A DNA stretch of 12,701 nt, from contig DYTL01000017.1 of assembly GCA_020726005.1 (NCBI GenBank), positions 1 through 12,701 on the forward strand. Reading direction: 5' to 3'. Shown in pieces: positions 6,663 to 12,701 of this stretch; the stretch's first letter is position 1, and each line of letters begins with the position of its first letter. The stretch comes from Microcaldota archaeon (GTDB taxonomy: Archaea > Micrarchaeota > Micrarchaeia > Anstonellales > Bilamarchaeaceae). Under the pieces are notes generated by a model. That model had not been told where the DNA came from and searched no databases. It saw only the letters and a list, made by a program, of their open reading frames with translations. Position numbers and translations under genes: made by a program.

Positions 6663-7691
6663 TTATTTTTCTAATTCAAGCTCAACCTCTTTTTTTTCTT
6701 TATCTATTTTTAAAGTTTTGTAATTTTTAAACGCCTCGCTTAAATTGTTTATTCCTGCTTTTTTGGCAATTTCTAATAATTCTTCTATTTTTTGATAATT
6801 AGTATAGATGTACCCTCCAATTTCCTTGTTTTCAAGTTCCTCTTTTTTGAGTTTTTCTAGTGCAAATCGCTGCTCTTCTAGTCTATGTTCTAATTTTTCC
6901 ATGCGTTCGTTTTTTTGTGTTTTCGGTATCGTTATGTATAATTCCTCCATCGCTTCGCTTAGCGATGGCATTTCTTTAATTTCAAGTTTCTCATATTTTT
7001 TAAATTTTATCAGTCCAAAATCAACTGGAATATTGTTTTCTAAAAATAGATAAGGTTTTTGATTTTCAGAAATATTTTCTAATTCTTTTTCTAAATAGGA
7101 AATTTCATTTTTTGTAAGTGAAACGCCTGGTTTTTTTTCGTCTATTCCGCACCGTGTAAGCATTTCTTTTACATATTCTTTTCCAAGGGGTAGTTTAAGC
7201 AAACAAATTATTATGTATTTTTCAGAAAGCGTTTTTTCTATATTTTTAACTACACCGCTTTGCGGTTCAATGTATTGTAAACCTTTTGTAAGAGTGCGGT
7301 CTTTCCATTTTTCTTCCCTAAAAACCTCTAAGATTCTTCTATTTTTATTCGTAAGAATAATGTTGCCTTTTGCAAACATTTCCAAAAATAGGATATTATC
7401 TTCAAATTCAAAGGAAAGTAAACGATCATTTCCACATTGGCTGACTTTTTGTAGTTTCTGATTATCTAAAATTTTCTTTATTTTTTCAGTAAAATTATTT
7501 GGATTCTCGCTTTTCGTAATGTATTTGGCTATTCCAACGCGAATCGGAAGTTCTACAATTATATGCGAATTTCCTATTTTGATGCGAAAAGAATTTTCCC
7601 TTATTTTATAAATTTTGGAAAAGTGCTTTTTTTCAAATAGAGCAAGTTCGCGCACTATATATGAATATTCAATTGTTTGCATTTCGCGCAT
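6663..7691 (-). CDS. NFACT-N / RqcH-like protein lacking the NFACT-R domain
   Basis: The N-terminal half of an RqcH/Rqc2/Tae2-family protein, which in full form binds stalled large ribosomal subunits and adds C-terminal alanine tails to nascent chains. Residues 1 to about 160 form NFACT-N, with the conserved Asp-Arg pair (D89-R90 in GNDRLLSF) and FAKGNIILTNK. A helix-hairpin-helix follows around 165-205, then a coiled-coil segment (262-290) and IGGYIYTNYQKIEELLE (291-307), typical of the family's middle region. The protein ends at 342 aa, whereas archaeal members are usually around 600-650 aa. The second coiled coil and the NFACT-R (DUF814) domain are missing, and downstream sequence on this strand is only antisense to the ACT gene. 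It may be a natural split form or a truncated relic. The start could be the ATG at 7691 or 7682. It begins 3 bp after the small ORF ends, so it is probably translationally coupled to it. Confidence 0.85.
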   Translation of the reverse strand: MREMQTIEYSYIVRELALFEKKHFSKIYKIRENSFRIKIGNSHIIVELPIRVGIAKYITKSENPNNFTEKIKKILDNQKLQKVSQCGNDRLLSFEFEDNILFLEMFAKGNIILTNKNRRILEVFREEKWKDRTLTKGLQYIEPQSGVVKNIEKTLSEKYIIICLLKLPLGKEYVKEMLTRCGIDEKKPGVSLTKNEISYLEKELENISENQKPYLFLENNIPVDFGLIKFKKYEKLEIKEMPSLSEAMEELYITIPKTQKNERMEKLEHRLEEQRFALEKLKKEELENKEIGGYIYTNYQKIEELLEIAKKAGINNLSEAFKNYKTLKIDKEKKEVELELEK

Positions 7692-7694
7692 ATT

Positions 7695-7829
7695 CTACCA
7701 GCCATCTTCAACTTTTTTTATTATTTCTTTCACATATTCATGTTCTGAAGTTATATGTGTTTTTTGCCCGCCTGATTTTGTTAATTTATATTTTTTGCTT
7801 CCAGCAAAATCTCTTGGAAAAAATATCAA
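7695..7829 (-). CDS. Small ORF overlapping the thiF-like gene end
   Basis: A 44-codon frame, starting if TTG at 7829 is used, overlaps the last 44 bp of the thiF-like gene in another frame and ends 3 bp before the ATG of the NFACT-N gene. Its C-terminal part is charged and protein-like, with KSGGQKTHITSEHEYVKEII and then a terminal VEDGW. No ATG lies in the frame and I recognise no family. It may be a genuine tiny operon member with a non-ATG start, or the 3' remains of a frameshifted gene. Its tight fit between two genes on the same strand favours a real coding segment. Confidence 0.45.
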   Translation of the reverse strand: MIFFPRDFAGSKKYKLTKSGGQKTHITSEHEYVKEIIKKVEDGW

Positions 7830-8454
7830 AAAACAAGAATTCCGGTGCCTTTACAAATTCTTTGCCTAAAAGTACTGCAATTGCCTGCGAAGCTAAGATT
7901 GATCCTGCAAGCATTGCAACAGGTGCGATTACGCGTTTTCTTTTAGGTTCGCGCGCACTTTTAAATATTTTATCAAAATCAGCATCAATAAAAACGCTGA
8001 TCATTCCCATGGTGTTTCCAGCCGAACAGAATACATAAGGAATTTTGTTTTTTCTGCAAAATTTCGCAATTATTTTTCTCGTTGGAATATTATCTGTTCC
8101 ATCAACAACAATATTGCATTTTTTCAGCTTGAAAATAGTTTTTTCATTTAATTCAACAGCATATTTTTCTATTTTTACACTTGGATTTATTGCATTCGCT
8201 TTTTCAACTGCAACATTTACCTTAAATTTTCCTAGCGTTTTCTGACTTGAATAAATTTGTCTGTTAAAATTAGTTTTTTCAAACTTATCTTTATCAAACA
8301 CTATAAAATTTTTAATTCCAATGCGCACAAAAATTTCAAATGCAGGACTTCCTACTCCTCCTATACCAACAAGACATACCTTTACAGTTCCAAGTTTCAG
8401 TTGCTCTTTTTCGTTTATCGCACCAATATTTCTAGAAAATGTTTTGTTTGCCAT
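7786..8454 (-). CDS. ThiF/MoeB/HesA (E1-like) adenylyltransferase
   Basis: A 222-aa E1-like enzyme of the ThiF/MoeB superfamily, which uses ATP to adenylate the C-terminal glycine of small ubiquitin-like or sulfur-carrier proteins (MoaD, ThiS, SAMP). The Rossmann-type nucleotide loop is GIGGVGS (30-36). FDKD (53-56) and NFNRQ (62-66) supply the acidic residue and Asn/Arg of the ATP site, and DGTDN (118-122) is the usual Mg/ATP motif. Two features are odd: there is no zinc-binding CxxC pair, and no cysteine at the usual catalytic position before the VIAPVAMLAG segment (176-185). It may therefore act through adenylation alone. It is shorter than typical MoeB (about 250 aa). No MoaD- or ThiS-like partner with a terminal GG is seen here. 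It heads a minus-strand operon with the small ORF and the NFACT-N gene. Confidence 0.88.
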   Translation of the reverse strand: MANKTFSRNIGAINEKEQLKLGTVKVCLVGIGGVGSPAFEIFVRIGIKNFIVFDKDKFEKTNFNRQIYSSQKTLGKFKVNVAVEKANAINPSVKIEKYAVELNEKTIFKLKKCNIVVDGTDNIPTRKIIAKFCRKNKIPYVFCSAGNTMGMISVFIDADFDKIFKSAREPKRKRVIAPVAMLAGSILASQAIAVLLGKEFVKAPEFLFFDIFSKRFCWKQKI

Positions 8455-8488
8455 ATCTAATTATTAATTTATTTGATTTTAAAAAATT
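8455..8488. promoter_or_regulatory. Divergent promoter region between thiF-like and dtdA
   Basis: Only 34 bp separate the two divergent ATGs. Both directions contain TATA-like sequence. TTAATTTATT at 8463-8472 lies about 22 bp before the dtdA start. On the minus strand TTTAAAAT (8474-8481) lies about 24 bp before the thiF-like start. Both transcripts would be almost leaderless. Expression of the two operons is therefore likely linked. Confidence 0.45.
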
Positions 8489-9295
8489 ATGCCAACCATA
8501 TTGTTCTCATCCTTAGTAGAAATAATTGAAAATTTTGCGTCCAACAATATTGCATGCGAGCTCATAAAACTTGGTTTTGAACAAAAAACAGAAAGAGAAT
8601 GGGTTTATAGAAACGCAAAACTAATAGATACACGTTTTAATAGTGCATTAAATGTTCCTACTCATTATGAAACAGATTATTTTATTGTTCTTTCTCCACA
8701 TAAAAGCAAAACGAAACTTCAAAGTTTAACTGTGCATATTCCAGGAAATTGGGGCAGTGCTGAGCACGGCGGAAAACCACGTACACTCAACATTTCCTAT
8801 GCAAGCAAACAGTATGCCATTCTCCGTACGCTTTTTGAAAAAAACAAAAAATACGAACTTAATTTCAATGTAAATTATGAAGTTGATCATCATGGTCCAA
8901 CAATAGACAAACCAATAATTTTTGTTGAAATTGGAAGTTCTGAAAATGAATGGAAAAATCCGCTCGCTGCAAAAATAATCGCTGAAGCAGTATTCGAAAC
9001 AATTAATGAAAATGAAACTCAAAACTCTGAACAAGAAAAATATTTTGGAGTTGGAGGGGGCCATTACGCACCTATTTTTACTCGTTATGCGCTAGAAAAA
9101 AAATTTAATTTTGGGCACATGCTTCCAAAATATAAAGTAGATACACTTGCCAAGGACACATTTACGCAAGCAATAGAAAAAAATATTGAATCAATTTCAA
9201 AAATCATTCTTGATGAAAAAGGATTGAATAAAGAACAGCGGGAGAACATAGAAAAATTAGCAAAAGAATTTAAAATAAAAATAGAAAAAGTTTAA
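8489..9295 (+). CDS. dtdA: D-aminoacyl-tRNA deacylase, DtdA (GEK1) type
   Basis: A 268-aa zinc enzyme that hydrolyses D-aminoacyl-tRNAs, recycling tRNA and keeping D-amino acids out of proteins. The DtdA type is known from archaea and plants and is unrelated to the bacterial DTD fold. Family signatures are visible in order: LSPHKS (68-73), VHIPGNWG (82-89), YEVDHHGPT (130-138), FVEIGSSE (145-152), VGGGHYAPIFT (188-198) and GHMLPKY (209-215). The length is usual for the family. rtcB follows after 33 bp, so the two are probably cotranscribed. With ThrRS and RqcH nearby it belongs to a translation-quality theme. Confidence 0.95.
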   Translation: MPTILFSSLVEIIENFASNNIACELIKLGFEQKTEREWVYRNAKLIDTRFNSALNVPTHYETDYFIVLSPHKSKTKLQSLTVHIPGNWGSAEHGGKPRTLNISYASKQYAILRTLFEKNKKYELNFNVNYEVDHHGPTIDKPIIFVEIGSSENEWKNPLAAKIIAEAVFETINENETQNSEQEKYFGVGGGHYAPIFTRYALEKKFNFGHMLPKYKVDTLAKDTFTQAIEKNIESISKIILDEKGLNKEQRENIEKLAKEFKIKIEKV

Positions 9296-9314
9296 AGCAT
9301 TCATTTTCATTTTT

Positions 9315-9322
9315 AGGTAGGT
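9315..9322 (+). promoter_or_regulatory. Shine-Dalgarno-like site of rtcB
   Basis: AGGTAGGT ends six bases before the ATG at 9329 and is one of the few clear ribosome-binding-like sites in the window. It fits rtcB being an internal operon gene after dtdA. A second ATG at codon 4 is further from this site. Confidence 0.5.
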
Positions 9323-9328
9323 ATTAAA

Positions 9329-12292
9329 ATGGTAAAAATGAAAATAAAACAAATAGGAAATGCAGTCTGGGAATTAGAAAAAGAAGGTGCGATGAAAGTA
9401 CCTGCGCTCATATTTGGAACAATTCCAATAATGGAGAAAATGAAAAATGATCGCACTTTATTGCAATTGCAAAATGTTGCTTCTCTTGATGGAATAATTA
9501 ATTATGCAATGGTAATGCCAGATGGACATGAAGGATACGGGTTTCCAATAGGCGGGGTTGCAGCTTTTGATGCTGAGGAAGGAATTGTTTCCCCTGGAGG
9601 AATTGGTTATGACATCAACTGTACCGACGCTGAAACAAAAATTTTACTTGAACATGGTGTTTATGTCAGAATAAAGGAAATAGAGGAAAGTATAGGCGTA
9701 CATAAAACAAAATTTACTGATTTCGAGGATTTCTCCGTTAAAAATGCGAACATTCTATTTTTTATGAAGCGTCATGAGAAACAGGTTATTTATGAAATAA
9801 AAACCAAAACAGGAAAATTGTTGAAAGTTACATCCGATCATCCAATTTATACAAAGGAGGGAATGAAAAAAGCTGATAGGGTAAGTACAAATGATTTTGT
9901 TGCTGTATGTGGGTATGAAGGCATTCAGTATAAAAAACCAAATAATGAAATAATTGTAGATGAAAAAACCATCTTGGAAACATTTTCTTCACAAAGAAAA
10001 GTATTATTAGGTAGAAATGCTTTACTTCAAATATTGAATTACTTAAAAAAAAGCAATATTTTACCAATTAGACATTCTAGTCCACAACTTCCTTATCTTA
10101 CAAAAATATTAGGATATGCTTTTGGTGATTGTTCAATTTCTTTTGTAAATGGAAAGAAAGGGGTTGTAAGGTTTTGTGGGAAAGAAAAAAATCTTGAAAA
10201 AATACGTAAAGATATAATAAAAATTGGATTCATACCTTCTAAGATTTGTAAGCGTTTGAGAAAGCGAGCTATTTCAACGCATTATAAAAAGCATGAATTT
10301 ATGCACATTGAACATAGTTTCATTGTTACCTCTTCTGCATTTGCATATTTACTCGTTGCATTAGGAGCGCCAGTAGGATTAAAAACAATACAACAATATC
10401 TTTTGCCAAAATGGTTATTTACGACGCCTCTTTGGATAAAGAGACTTTTTCTAGCTGCATTTTTCGGTGCTGAAATGTCTGCACCTGCAACAATTAATAA
10501 ATATAATTTTTATGCACCAACATTAGGAATGAATAAACTCGAGATCTTTGAAATGAATGCAGTAAACTTTTTAAGTCAAATAAAGGAACTTCTTAAGGAA
10601 TTTGAAATAGAAACTAGTCCAATCGCAAAAGTTTGTAGATATGGTGCAAATAGTAAATATGGATATACTTGTAATTTTAGAGTACAAATTTTATCAAAGT
10701 CTGAGAATTTATTAAAATTTTTTGAAAATGTTTCGTTTGAATATCATGAAGAGAAATTCAAAAATGCATGTTTAGCTATAAATTATATACGTTTAAAAGA
10801 ACGCATAAAAAATGAGTGTGCAAAAGTTCGACAAATAGCAATTGCTTTGTATGCAAATGGAAACCACACAAAAGAGATCTATACTAAACTTGCAAATCAA
10901 TACAGTCCTGATCAGTTTGTAAGGTGTTCATTCTGGACTAAATTTAAAAAAGGTCCACGAATTACATTCAATTTTATGTCATTTTCAGAATATAAAGATA
11001 ACTATGCGTTAGGTGATTCTGGACTTGCCTTTGATAGAATTGAAGAAATAAAAAAGGTTCCGTTTGATGACTATGTATATGATATCACGATAGAAAATGA
11101 AAATCACAATTTCATCGCAAATGGATTTATAGTTTCAAATTGTGGAGTTCGTTTAGTTAGAACAGGTTTAACAACTGAACAAATAAAACCAAAAATAAAA
11201 CAACTTACTGATAAGCTTTTCACAAATATCCCTTCAGGAGTAGGAAGCGAAGGAAAGATTAGACTTTCGCATGCAGAATTAGACAAGGTTGCGCGTCTTG
11301 GAACTGAATGGGCAATTGAAAGTAATTATGGTTGGGAAGAAGATGCTGAACGTACAGAAGAATATGGAAGAATAGATAGCGCGGATGAATCCAAGGTTAC
11401 TCCGACTGCAAAAGCACGCGGGAAATCTCAACTCGGAACACTTGGCGCTGGAAATCATTTTTTAGAAATACAAAAAATAGAAAAAATAGTTCATGAAAGT
11501 GCTGCGAAATCGTTCGGACTTGCGGAAAACGAAGTTGTTATTATGATACACTGTGGTTCGCGCGGTTATGGGCATCAAATATGCACCGATCAACTTGGTT
11601 CAATGCTTAATCTTGCGAACAAAACAAATCTTTGGCTCACTGACCGCGAACTTGTTTACGCACCGATAAAAACTCAGGAAGCGCAGGATTATCTTGCTGC
11701 GATGAAATGCGCGGTTAATTTCGCATTCGCGAATAGGCAAATAATAATGCATTGGGTAAGGCAAACTTTTGATGAAATAATTGGCAAAGGAACAAGCGAT
11801 AATATGAATTTGATTTATGATGTTGCGCACAATATCGCAAAAATTGAGGAGCACGAAGTTAATAAACAACGAAGAAAACTTATCGTACACAGAAAAGGGG
11901 CTACACGTGCATTTCCTGCGGGAAGAATTGAACTTCCGCCAATTTACAGAAATGTTGGCCAGCCGGTAATAATTCCTGGTTCAATGGGAACTGCAAGTTA
12001 TGTTCTTATTGGAAATAAAAAAGGTCTTAAAATAAGTTGGGGTTCAACATGCCATGGATCCGGGCGAGTAATGAGTCGCGGAGAAGCAATAAGAACGCAC
12101 GATTCAAATAAAATCGTAAAGGACTTGGCAGAAAAACAACAAATTTATATACGCGCTACGGATAAAAAAGTTATTTCTGAAGAAGCTCCGGATGCTTACA
12201 AAAATGTTGATGAAGTAGTTGAAAGTGTTGTATCCGCAGGAATAAGCGATATTGTTGCAAAATTAAAACCACTTGCTGTTGTGAAAGGATAA
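9329..12292 (+). CDS. rtcB: RtcB RNA ligase precursor with an in-frame intein
   Basis: RtcB joins 2',3'-cyclic phosphate RNA ends to 5'-OH ends using Mn2+ and GTP, chiefly in tRNA splicing and RNA repair. The precursor is 987 aa; removing the 507-aa intein (residues 98-604) leaves 480 aa, the normal length. In spliced numbering the known active-site positions are all present: D95 and C98 (YDINCGVR), H203 (AGNHFLE), H234 (HCGSRG), H327 (VAHNIAK) and the guanylylated histidine H402 (STCHGSGR). HRKGATRA is also intact. The intein interrupts between N97 and C98, so its excision is needed to rebuild the metal site and the ligase should be inactive before splicing. The same insertion point is known in Pyrococcus RtcB. 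The gene follows dtdA with a good AGGTAGGT site. The frame is intact throughout, so this is not a pseudogene. Confidence 0.96.
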   Translation: MVKMKIKQIGNAVWELEKEGAMKVPALIFGTIPIMEKMKNDRTLLQLQNVASLDGIINYAMVMPDGHEGYGFPIGGVAAFDAEEGIVSPGGIGYDINCTDAETKILLEHGVYVRIKEIEESIGVHKTKFTDFEDFSVKNANILFFMKRHEKQVIYEIKTKTGKLLKVTSDHPIYTKEGMKKADRVSTNDFVAVCGYEGIQYKKPNNEIIVDEKTILETFSSQRKVLLGRNALLQILNYLKKSNILPIRHSSPQLPYLTKILGYAFGDCSISFVNGKKGVVRFCGKEKNLEKIRKDIIKIGFIPSKICKRLRKRAISTHYKKHEFMHIEHSFIVTSSAFAYLLVALGAPVGLKTIQQYLLPKWLFTTPLWIKRLFLAAFFGAEMSAPATINKYNFYAPTLGMNKLEIFEMNAVNFLSQIKELLKEFEIETSPIAKVCRYGANSKYGYTCNFRVQILSKSENLLKFFENVSFEYHEEKFKNACLAINYIRLKERIKNECAKVRQIAIALYANGNHTKEIYTKLANQYSPDQFVRCSFWTKFKKGPRITFNFMSFSEYKDNYALGDSGLAFDRIEEIKKVPFDDYVYDITIENENHNFIANGFIVSNCGVRLVRTGLTTEQIKPKIKQLTDKLFTNIPSGVGSEGKIRLSHAELDKVARLGTEWAIESNYGWEEDAERTEEYGRIDSADESKVTPTAKARGKSQLGTLGAGNHFLEIQKIEKIVHESAAKSFGLAENEVVIMIHCGSRGYGHQICTDQLGSMLNLANKTNLWLTDRELVYAPIKTQEAQDYLAAMKCAVNFAFANRQIIMHWVRQTFDEIIGKGTSDNMNLIYDVAHNIAKIEEHEVNKQRRKLIVHRKGATRAFPAGRIELPPIYRNVGQPVIIPGSMGTASYVLIGNKKGLKISWGSTCHGSGRVMSRGEAIRTHDSNKIVKDLAEKQQIYIRATDKKVISEEAPDAYKNVDEVVESVVSAGISDIVAKLKPLAVVKG
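9620..11140 (+). mobile_element. RtcB intein with LAGLIDADG homing endonuclease
   Basis: An in-frame 507-aa intein. Its first residue is Cys (CTDAETKILLEHG, block A). Block B contains TSDH (intein residues 71-74). The C-terminal end is VYDITIENENHNF followed by IANGFIVSN, terminal Asn, and Cys+1 of the extein. The penultimate residue is Ser rather than the common His. The central region carries two LAGLIDADG-type motifs, KILGYAFGDCS (162-172) and LAAFFGAEMS (278-287), so it is a homing endonuclease of the two-motif class. A helix-turn-helix-like stretch (roughly 402-427, VRQIAIALYANGNHTKEI) may help DNA binding. The acidic residue of each motif is present (Asp, then Glu), so cleavage activity is possible. 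Splicing boundaries are firm; endonuclease activity is inferred. Confidence 0.95.
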
Positions 12293-12315
12293 TTTTTTCA
12301 AAATTTCTCACAAAG

Positions 12316-12328
12316 GTATAAATATATT
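12316..12328 (+). promoter_or_regulatory. TATA-like box of the small lysine-rich ORF
   Basis: GGTATAAATATAT is a strong TATA-like sequence. Its centre is about 25 bp before 12345, where an ATG begins, so transcription should start close to there. GGTGAT (12348-12353) then sits 4 bp before the ATG at 12358. Inferred from sequence and spacing. Confidence 0.5.
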
Positions 12329-12357
12329 TGCTGCGTTTCGTTTTATGGTGATTATAA

Positions 12358-12399
12358 ATGGCAGCAAAAAAAGCTAAGAAAAAGAAAACAAAGAACTAA
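12358..12399 (+). CDS. 13-aa lysine-rich micropeptide (MAAKKAKKKKTKN)
   Basis: A 13-codon ORF with seven lysines, preceded by a good TATA-like box and by GGTGAT ending four bases before the ATG, which resembles the archaeal Shine-Dalgarno core. It could be an independent micropeptide resembling the basic tails of ribosome- or DNA-associated archaeal proteins, or a leader peptide. Bases directly after its ATG (12361-12370) can pair perfectly with 12412-12421, and that partner strand also takes part in the hairpin at 12417-12432. It is too short for homology and no domain can be assigned. The frame from the upstream ATG at 12345 gives a different 10-aa peptide and is less likely. Confidence 0.4.
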   Translation: MAAKKAKKKKTKN

Positions 12400-12416
12400 A
12401 TAAAATCACTCTTTTT

Positions 12417-12441
12417 GCTGCATAATTGCAGCCTTGTTTTT
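12417..12441 (+). terminator. Hairpin plus T tract downstream of the micropeptide
   Basis: GCTGCA (12417-12422) and TGCAGC (12427-12432) form a perfect 6-bp stem with a TAAT loop, followed by CTTGTTTTT (12433-12441). This resembles an intrinsic terminator; the T tract alone could terminate archaeal transcription. The 5' arm is shared with an alternative 10-bp pairing to 12361-12370. Confidence 0.45.
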
Positions 12442-12554
12442 AATTGATCTTTAGAGGTATTGTTCTCATTTAAATTTTTTTGAAAAATAAACGTAGGTTC
12501 TTTCCCTACACAAGACAAATTTTTCAGATTCGAAAAGATGATTTGTAATTTCTT

Positions 12555-12700
12555 CAGTAAATCCGCAAGTAAATAAAAACCTTCCGATTTCGAAATTACA
12601 TAAATTCGCTAAAAAACGCGAAAAATAGTTTAATTATAAAACCAATATATTGTTCGGTTCGCGCGAATGGTTTAGTTGTAGAAGATGTTCGGAATTACTG
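12555..12700 (+). mobile_element. MITE-like repeat, copy 3 (complete)
   Basis: A complete 146-bp copy, in the same orientation as copy 1 and opposite to copy 2. The left end is CAGTAAATCCG and the right end CGGAATTACTG, whose reverse complement CAGTAATTCCG matches the left end at 10 of 11 positions. It keeps the TTCGCGCGAA palindrome and the TTCGC...GCGAA hairpin. The ATG at the start of the short internal frame in copies 1 and 2 is TTG here. The window ends one base after the element, so its right flank cannot be examined. The preceding 113 bp (12442-12554) hold no gene I can support. Confidence 0.88.
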
Positions 12701-12701
12701 A

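Noticed and set aside
9620..12292. Lower CG-dinucleotide density in the intein than in the downstream RtcB part, as a sign of recent transfer.
   Set aside because: By hand count the intein is lower (about 28 in 1521 bp versus about 56 in 1152 bp), but the upstream RtcB part, the MFS gene and the ATPase gene are equally low, so the contrast is not specific to the intein.
12493..12509. A 5-bp stem with a 7-base loop beginning TTC, resembling a tRNA T-arm.
   Set aside because: The loop (TTCTTTC) lacks the purine and adenine expected at positions 57-58, and no matching acceptor, D or anticodon arms could be found around it.
12442..12554. Possible C/D box guide RNA near the third repeat copy (GATGATT and CTGA-like words).
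   Set aside because: No proper C (RTGATGA) and D (CTGA) box pairs with correct spacing were found on either strand.
1..12701. Similar sequence at both window ends suggested a circular molecule with overlapping ends.
   Set aside because: The ends differ at four of 55 aligned positions and a third diverged copy lies mid-window, so they are separate repeat copies, not a terminal overlap.

Overview
The window is strongly A+T-rich and archaeal. The evidence is an archaeal/euryarchaeal-type threonyl-tRNA synthetase with an N-terminal D-aminoacyl-tRNA-deacylase-like editing domain, a DtdA-type D-aminoacyl-tRNA deacylase (a family of archaea and plants), an RqcH-like NFACT protein, an intein-containing RtcB RNA ligase, TATA-like boxes about 25 bp upstream of start codons (leaderless style), and few Shine-Dalgarno sites. 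Compact genes, overlapping stops, very small proteins and A+T richness suggest a reduced-genome lineage such as a DPANN archaeon. The lineage is an inference; no rRNA is present.

Layout. Bases 1-55 are the right end of a repeat. A palindrome with a TATA-like core (66-94) precedes an AAA_14/DUF4143 ATPase (105-1391, +), which meets thrS tail to tail (1369-3255, -). The spacer 3277-3684 holds an IS66-type transposase remnant (3341-3556, -). Then come an MFS transporter (3685-4848, +) and an endonuclease IV-family protein (4866-5708, +), whose stop overlaps a 54-aa zinc-ribbon gene (5703-5867, -). A complete 146-bp repeat copy (6080-6225, inverted) abuts a tandem-ACT protein (6241-6642, +). The minus-strand run thiF-like (7786-8454), an overlapping small ORF (7695-7829) and an NFACT-N/RqcH-like protein without its C-terminal half (6663-7691) diverges from dtdA (8489-9295, +) across 34 bp. 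dtdA is followed after 33 bp by rtcB (9329-12292, +), which carries a 507-aa LAGLIDADG intein inserted before its catalytic cysteine. A 13-codon lysine-rich ORF (12358-12399) with overlapping hairpins and a third repeat copy (12555-12700) close the window.

The most novel-looking element is the 146-bp repeat. It has near-identical terminal inverted repeats (CAGTAAATCCG / CAGTAATTCCG), two equal-length copies at about 94.5% identity and a third partial copy, and no transposase: a MITE-like family. It appears to supply promoter sequence to the ACT gene and an ATG to an adjacent frame. Functionally the window leans toward RNA and translation quality control: ThrRS with editing domain, DtdA, RqcH-like protein and RtcB. 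No defence system, CRISPR array, tRNA or rRNA was seen.
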